Assembly: GCA_963920665.1 (NCBI GenBank)
Contig: OY987266.1
Location: 23,920,248-23,984,247 of the forward strand
Reading direction: 5' to 3'
Source: Straminergon stramineum
Taxonomy: Eukaryota > Streptophyta > Bryopsida > Hypnales > Calliergonaceae
DNA: 64,000 nt
Of this stretch, positions 58,492-64,000 are shown one piece after another; the stretch's first letter is position 1, and every line of letters starts with the position of its first letter. A program made the translations under genes and the position numbers. A model generated the notes under the pieces. It made no database searches. It was not told the DNA's origin and saw only the letters and a list, made by a program, of their open reading frames with translations.

Positions 58492-58745
58492 GGCAATTTC
58501 ATTAAAATGGCATATGCCATGTGCCATTTTGACATAAGCAGCTGAAGGACCTTGACTGTGGTGGTTTATGGTTGTATTACGTAGATGGTTTAGGGTGATT
58601 GTGGGTGCACCTATTAGGCAATTTCATTAAAATGGCAGTATAGTGTGTGCCATTTTGACATGAACAGCTAAAAGACCATGATTGTGGTGGTTTAGGGTTG
58701 TGCTACGTAGCCAATTTAGTGTGATTGTGGGGTGTGCGGTGTGCC
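58492..58745 (+). repeat. 125-bp tandem duplication
   Basis: Two adjacent copies (from 58,492 and 58,617) start GGCAATTTCATTAAAATGGC and carry GTGTGCCATTTTGACAT or GTGCCATTTTGACATAAGCA, AAAGACC or AAGGACC, GTGGTGGTTTA, and GTGTGATTGTGGG. Divergence of roughly one base in eight shows it is not recent. Confidence 0.75.
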
Positions 58746-59224
58746 TAATTGTTGCGAGAAACATAAGTGGATGAATTTTTGTAAATGAGTTTTACCTAAG
58801 AAAAGGCCAGAGATATAGTTAGTGAAAGTATTGTACACATAACTAGTAGAGTGTAGAATGTTCATGGAATTTAGGGGCATTGAGGTGGATGCCCTTGCCC
58901 CCCCTTCCAATTGGACATTTATTTTTTGTCATGATGGGCACAAGTGTAGGTGTCTTCATTGGCATGGTTCTCAAGTAGGTGGTTGGCAAATAACAAAAAT
59001 AATCCCAAATTTGGCCCTTTGGAATGGACTACAATTGAAATCGGAAAACCTCATATTTTTTTGTTTAGCAAAATGGTTTGTACAATAATTGCTAGGTAGC
59101 CCATGCTTTTTGCAATCTACAAAAGAGCTCATCAATCCAAAGCAATATTCATGGACTAAATAGACAATCACAATCTAGCTATACATAGAGATTCATCTAG
59201 CACAATGCATTGTATTAATGCTTG

Positions 59225-60850
59225 CATCACTAATTTGCTCTAGAAGCCGTCATAGGGAAAATCATATTTAAGCCTTGTTTCTCTTCTTGTGCAATCCAAC
59301 GTAAATTATCCACTACAAATCTCACTTGTTGTTGTGGTGCAATGAAACTATCTCCATCATTCTTCTTCAATTTCCATAATGCCATAATACTATTTGTTGA
59401 AAGATAGTTGGCTTGGGAGTTCATTTGTTGAATCTTCCATCTAAAATTGGTCTTTGTGTCCCACCCTTGAACAACATCCGATACAACTTTGTGTTGTAGA
59501 CCCCTCTAAATAGTGATCATGAAGACTTTGGGGGAGGGGGGTCTTCCACATCTTGCAACAATTTGGCAATCAATCCCACTATGAAGTTGCCACTCGGGAA
59601 TACATCCAAAAAATAATGTTTTTACTTTCCATCTCTATGCCTATGTGCAAACATACCGGACACTTTAATGAACAACTTCATGAATTCATCCAGTACCTTC
59701 ATTTTTCTTGCCATTGATGGACATGTTTTCAAATGGTTCACTTTGTCATGCATGATGGATAATAGTTGAGATGGATTTAATTTGGATAATCAGCTACTAT
59801 GGTAGTACATATGCCGACATGCTTCTTGAAAAAACAAATACTTCTCAAAACACTTTTGAATTCATTGATAATCCTTTGATCTTAGTGTAATGAGGCCCGT
59901 AATTGCTTCATGTTGTCGCAAATGCTACATCTTGCAAAGGAATATCCTCTTCCATTGATGATGTATTTACAAAAGTATTTCAACCGAATATTACTAAAGC
60001 CGGATTGTAATAGTAAAAACAATCCCAATTCTGTGTTTGCCTAAAAACGGTGGAAAACACATTGCCACTCCTCAATCTTTGAACTCTTCAAGTTTCATTC
60101 TAGATAATTATGGACTTCAATTCTCTCATAGAAGTGATGCGATGCCCCAACTATGTCCTCATAATATCAATCTTATAGTGTGTGATGCTACAATTATTAT
60201 CTCATTCGCAATTGCCAAGAATTTTTTCCATTTGTTATTAGTAGCTAGGAGGAAATTTTAGAGTGCACTATTGGTTGTAGCAACATTGCATGAAGACATT
60301 TGCATTGGATTCATGTGATAACATCTACACATCTTGGTCCTTTTATCTAATAATCTAGTAGTATAGGTTCTCTTATCATAGATTCATAGCCATACTATTG
60401 TTTGCCCACCTTTTTTTATTTCCCTCTAATTCTTAATCAATAGTATCTCATTTGTGAGAATGATTGTACACACTGACATACCCACCATTCTCACCGTGAT
60501 AAAACAACTATCACATTGGCAAACACGAACACATGCCTCCAAGGCTTGAGTCCCTATTGTAGACTTTTGGCCAACGCGACAATGCTAACATCATCCTTCC
60601 CCAACCGCTTGTGTCCATCAATACATGCATTTCGATTTGCAATGATTATAATTACTTTTCCAAAATTGGAACCATCAATGTTCATTACGAGCAATGACTT
60701 ACTAGAGTATTCATCGTAGTCAATGCCCTCATAGTCAGGGATGGAACTAGTGTCAACATCTAATGCGACAGATTCCTCCAAGTCGACATCCTCCTCTTTA
60801 CAATCTTGGAACTCCTATGCACCCGAAATTCCAAGAATAACACTTCAACA
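59225..60850 (-). pseudogene. Decayed minus-strand coding region, unrecognised
   Basis: On the minus strand a readable but broken protein ends at ~59,230. Its last ~110 codons read without a stop from GLQHKVVSDVVQGWDTKTNF through FRWKIQQMNSQANYLSTNS and MALWKLKKNDGDSFIAPQQQ to MIFPMTASRAN. Further upstream, 60,554-60,781 gives an acidic DVDTSSIPDYEGIDYDEYSS stretch and a NIDGSNFGKVIIIIANRNAC segment. The middle has many stops. This has the look of an old transposon gene with the tandem array at 61.5 kb on its upstream side, but I could not name the family. Confidence 0.3.
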
Positions 60851-61478
60851 ATGCCAATGAAATTGAATGTTGAATTTTGAAGTCTAAGTAAGAAATTATG
60901 GAGTGCAGAATGGTGAATGGAAAACCTTAATTATCACTGATGGATTTGCTTGAAGAAGCCAAACAAATCAATGTCGAGATGATGTACAAGGAACTCGAGT
61001 GGATTCCCTTGGAATATAAATTCAAGTTTGCAAAATGGATAATAGTGGAACTTCAATTGAATTTCAAAGTATTGGAAAGTCAAACCAATTCACAATAGTT
61101 TAGACCGTGCAATTTAAATTAGACAACCTCCCAAAGCAAAAATCTATACAAAACAATGTAAAACAATGTGGTAAGCAAATGAAGGACACCGTCAAGGAAT
61201 CCAACAACCTTGTAAGATCCTATTTTGAATCATTGTAATTTCTTCCTACATATTCTCAATCCCATAGCCAAGATCACACCACACAGTCTTAACTTAGCCA
61301 TACAATCAACAACATGAAGAAATTATGATGACCCAAAAAGGGACCTAACAGGGGTGTCTGACCTTGACCAAAGGATTCATCATAGGAATAAATTTAGACG
61401 ACTCATAGTGGAATTAGAACATTGAATCTGATTTAGGCATAACATACTAAAACCACTCAAGATTGCCTACCAAAATCA

Positions 61479-62245
61479 CTTCAGAGCTCGGGGTCTAAAC
61501 TATTTGGTGCATGATCACTTTGACAACTTTAATTTGCCAAAACCATTTCAGACCGCGAGGTCTAAACCATTGGGAGCATAACTACTTGAATCTACAAATC
61601 TAACTTGCTAAAACCACTTCAGACCGCGAGGTCTAAACCATTGGGAGCATGACTACTTGAATCTACAAATGTAACTTGCTAAAACCACTTCAGACCGTGC
61701 GGTCTAAACCATTGGGAGCATGACTACTTGAATCGACAAATCTAACTTGCCAAAACCACTTCAAACCGCGAGGTCTAAACCATTGGGAGCATAACTACTT
61801 GAATCAACAAATCTAACTTGCCAAAACCACTTCAGACCCGCGAGGTCTAAACCATTGGGAGCATAACTACTTGAATCAACAAATCTAACTTGCCAAAACC
61901 ACTTCAGACTGCGAGGTCTAAACCATTGGGAGCATGACTACTTGAATCGACAAATCTAACTTGCCAAAACCACTTCATTTCAACATGACCACTTCGAGAA
62001 TTCTAATCTTCCAAACCCACTTCAGACCGCGCGGTCTAAACTGATTTTAGCATGACCACTTCAATAACTCTAACCTACCAAAACCACTTTAGACCGCGCA
62101 GTCTAAACCGATTTCAACATGATCACTTCGAGAACTCTAACCTACCAAAACCACTTCAAACCGCGCAATCTAAACTAATTTCAGCATGACCACTTTGAGA
62201 ATTCTAACCTACCAAAACCACTTCAGACCGTGCGGTTTGAAACAA
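61479..62245. repeat. Tandem array of 71-bp then 67-bp units with a short dyad
   Basis: About eleven units share CCAAAACCACTTCAGACCGC(G)-type left parts with the dyad AGACCGCGCGGTCT (perfect at ~62,024, one base off in most units), followed by AAACCATTGGGAGCAT or AAACTGATTTCAGCAT. Units from ~61,551 to ~61,977 repeat every 71 bp (ACTACTTGAATC-ACAAATCTAACTTG spacer). Units from ~61,978 to ~62,240 repeat every 67 bp (GACCACTTCGAGAACTCTAA spacer). The switch occurs inside a unit lacking the dyad. No coding frame. Confidence 0.85.
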
Positions 62246-62269
62246 TGGAATATGAAGACTTGACCTCTA

Positions 62270-62360
62270 ATTATATACATATAGGTAACACTAATTTACT
62301 TAAAGGTGACACTACTTTACATAAAAATAACACTAATTTACATATAAGGTAACACTAATT
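62270..62360. repeat. Short-period repeat, ~25 bp
   Basis: Three to four units of AGGTAACACTAATTTACATA-like sequence follow the 67-bp array. Simple slippage is the likely origin. Confidence 0.55.
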
Positions 62361-62539
62361 ATCATAAATTTGATTTGTCGTAATACCATTGATCTAGGTC
62401 TCAAAATATTCGGCAAATTGAATTGCAATACTCTTCAACACTACGAGTACCTAGAATGAGAATGGAGAATGAAGAGTGAAATTAACCTAAGAATGGAAGT
62501 ACAGTAAGAAAATAGTGTGCATACACAACAAATTCAGGA

Positions 62540-62770
62540 GTTCCAAGTTAAGCAATTCACTATGCAACAATTCTCCATTTTAGTGATTCAAAGTTCAATA
62601 ATTTGCAATTGAGAAATTCATCCTCTTTGGAATTCAAGAACTCACCCTTTCAGCAATTGAGCATTTACCAATTTAGCAATTGACAATTCACAAACTCTTT
62701 AATTCACAATGCAACAATTTACCATTTCAACAATTTGCAATTCACCATTTTAGCTATTCAAAATTCAAGA
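62540..62770. repeat. Cryptically repetitive CAATTCACCATTT-type sequence
   Basis: The words CAATTCA, CAACAATTT, CCATTTTAG and CAATTTGCAATT recur about ten times with irregular spacing. Low-complexity DNA, no gene. Confidence 0.5.
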
Positions 62771-62799
62771 ATTCGCCCACATACACTACAAAATTTGAC

Positions 62800-63739
62800 A
62801 ATCCTATATTTCCAATCACCAAACTCTCAATTTCCGATGAAAACAATAAACCCTAGTTCTTCAAAGGAAGCCAAAGACTACACAATCATTGAAAATGACG
62901 ACTCAAACCTAATCTCATTGCAATCAAAATCTTAGGAATCATACCTTAAAACGAAGCGCAACAATTCAACAAAAGTCTCCAGCGACGGAAGTCTCCAACA
63001 ACCAAGCATCGCAATGACCTAGCACTCCAACGACAAGAAGCATACAGACGGAGTGAGACGAGGAAGGTGAAAGCAAAAAGAGTACGGTGCAAGAGAGACT
63101 TTCATGGCTCAATGCAACTTTGAATGCGGATTTTAATGTAGTGCAAGAAAACGGCTGCTGGTTTGAAGCTAACTTCACACACTTGGAGCCACTGTTGAAT
63201 GACACGTAACCTTAGAACTTCATAGGCAAATGGCGGTTGAAATCTTTTCCAAATAATCTAAAATAGTTGAAAATTTTAAAAATTGTGTTTTTTAATTCTC
63301 ACTTATTGTACTAAAATTGTTAATTTCAAAGCAATTTCTAAACCACATACTTAAATTCCAATTTAAATTAATGAGATTTTCGTTTATTGGATGGTTACTT
63401 TCTATATGGAATTTAGAGAGGGAGTATTTGTTTTCACTATTGGAATATGATTTTCTAAAAAGTAATTTCTCAATTTCTTTTAAAATCTTATTAGCAAAAT
63501 TGCCATTTTCTAAAAATTTCTCAATGCAAGTTAATTTTGGATATGTTAGAGACCTACATTATCTTTGAAAATTGGCATGCATGTACATAATATACCTACT
63601 TGTGCGCTAGTCTAAATTTCCAAAGTTGAATATATAGTACTAAATTTATCAAAATTGTGTCAAACTTTGTTGACCCTCATCAAGAACTTTAGAGCATGTG
63701 AAGATGCAACATTGAAATGATCTAGCCTTATTTTTCTAA
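62800..63739. other. No recognised gene
   Basis: The region 62,940-63,200 is somewhat richer in G+C and carries a minus-strand frame (62,966-63,205) without a domain. It could be the 5' leader of the decayed minus-strand gene, but this is speculation. Confidence 0.3.
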
Positions 63740-63930
63740 TGCCATCAAGCAAGATCCAAAATTTCTTTCTATTAACTTCAAACATTATAATCATACATTC
63801 TATATGGTGAAATGATTTGAAAATTTCTCTATACATTTATATAATTTCCTAGTACAATTTTATGCTATCAGACTCCCAAAAATCATTCTAATTGTATTCC
63901 TATTTTGCTCAATGCACTAGAAAGTGGTAG
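63740..63930 (+). mobile_element. Diverged right-half fragment of the ~575-bp TTAA element
   Basis: It shares, in order, TTAACTTCAAACATTATAAT, a TATGGTGAAATGATTTGAAA run, TTTCCTAGTACA and CACTAGAAAGTGGTAGTTT with the right half of 20,478-21,051. Ends are worn. Confidence 0.4.
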
Positions 63931-64000
63931 TTTGGGACTCTTCTAATGAAAAATAGCAAAAAACCTTTGGTGTTATCTAGGGTTAGCCATCCTTCTCTAT

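Noticed and set aside
55090..62245. Regularly spaced palindromic repeats that could suggest a CRISPR array
   Set aside because: Spacers are themselves conserved, units are 67-160 bp, and the sequence is plant nuclear. These are satellites.
1..64000. tRNA, rRNA and other structural RNA genes
   Set aside because: No tRNA A/B-box pair or rRNA segment was recognised by eye on either strand; a covariance-model scan would be decisive.

Overview
This window is plant nuclear DNA: AT-rich, intron-bearing and dominated by repeats. It holds two convincing genes, both on the + strand. They are tandem paralogs of the ABI3/VP1 class of B3-domain transcription factors, about 29 kb apart (coding spans 14,615-18,269 and 43,750-47,705). 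Each has six coding exons with the same intron phases, a degenerate B1-like Ser-rich patch, a conserved GGGEKGLKSLM helix block, a basic B2 motif, a complete B3 domain split over exons 2-6, and a conserved acidic C-terminal tail. The B3 sequence (FWPNNKSRMYLLENTG in copy 1) is close to ABI3 of vascular plants. With the large repeat-filled intergenic space, this suggests a non-seed vascular plant such as a clubmoss or fern. The lineage is an inference; a bryophyte or gymnosperm is not excluded.

Layout. 0.2-12 kb is a nest of small DNA transposons, a solo LTR (3,904-5,194, perfect 5-bp target duplication) and minisatellites. 13-19 kb is ABI3-like gene 1 with a GC-richer 5' region. 20-26 kb holds further inverted-repeat elements and a decayed LTR. 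28-31 kb is a decayed hAT-type transposase gene full of stop codons but with no frameshift seen. 32.8-34.0 kb is a second solo LTR in the opposite orientation, also with a perfect 5-bp target duplication. 35-41.5 kb holds more terminal-inverted-repeat elements. 42.3-48.3 kb is ABI3-like gene 2. 48-64 kb has no recognisable intact gene but carries several tandem-repeat systems. One is a palindrome-centred 160-bp array (55.1-57.0 kb) that flips orientation exactly on a dyad; another is a 71/67-bp array carrying a short dyad (61.5-62.2 kb).

The most repeated theme is a group of non-autonomous elements that begin TTAACCCCTAAA and end TTTAGGGGTTAA. At least five size classes have unrelated interiors. 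They look like TTAA-target (piggyBac-style) or related cut-and-paste elements. One contains the solo LTR, and another encloses 180-bp tandem repeats.

How the genes relate. ABI3/VP1 proteins drive ABA-dependent desiccation and maturation programmes by binding RY (CATGCA) sites and acting with bZIP factors at ABRE/G-box sites. Gene 1 keeps a canonical B3 domain. Gene 2 has changed several normally conserved B3 residues. The paralogs resemble each other across 5' flank, introns and 3' flank, so the duplication included regulatory DNA. A promoter-like cluster of RY and G-box sites lies at 1.0-1.17 kb with no gene after it.
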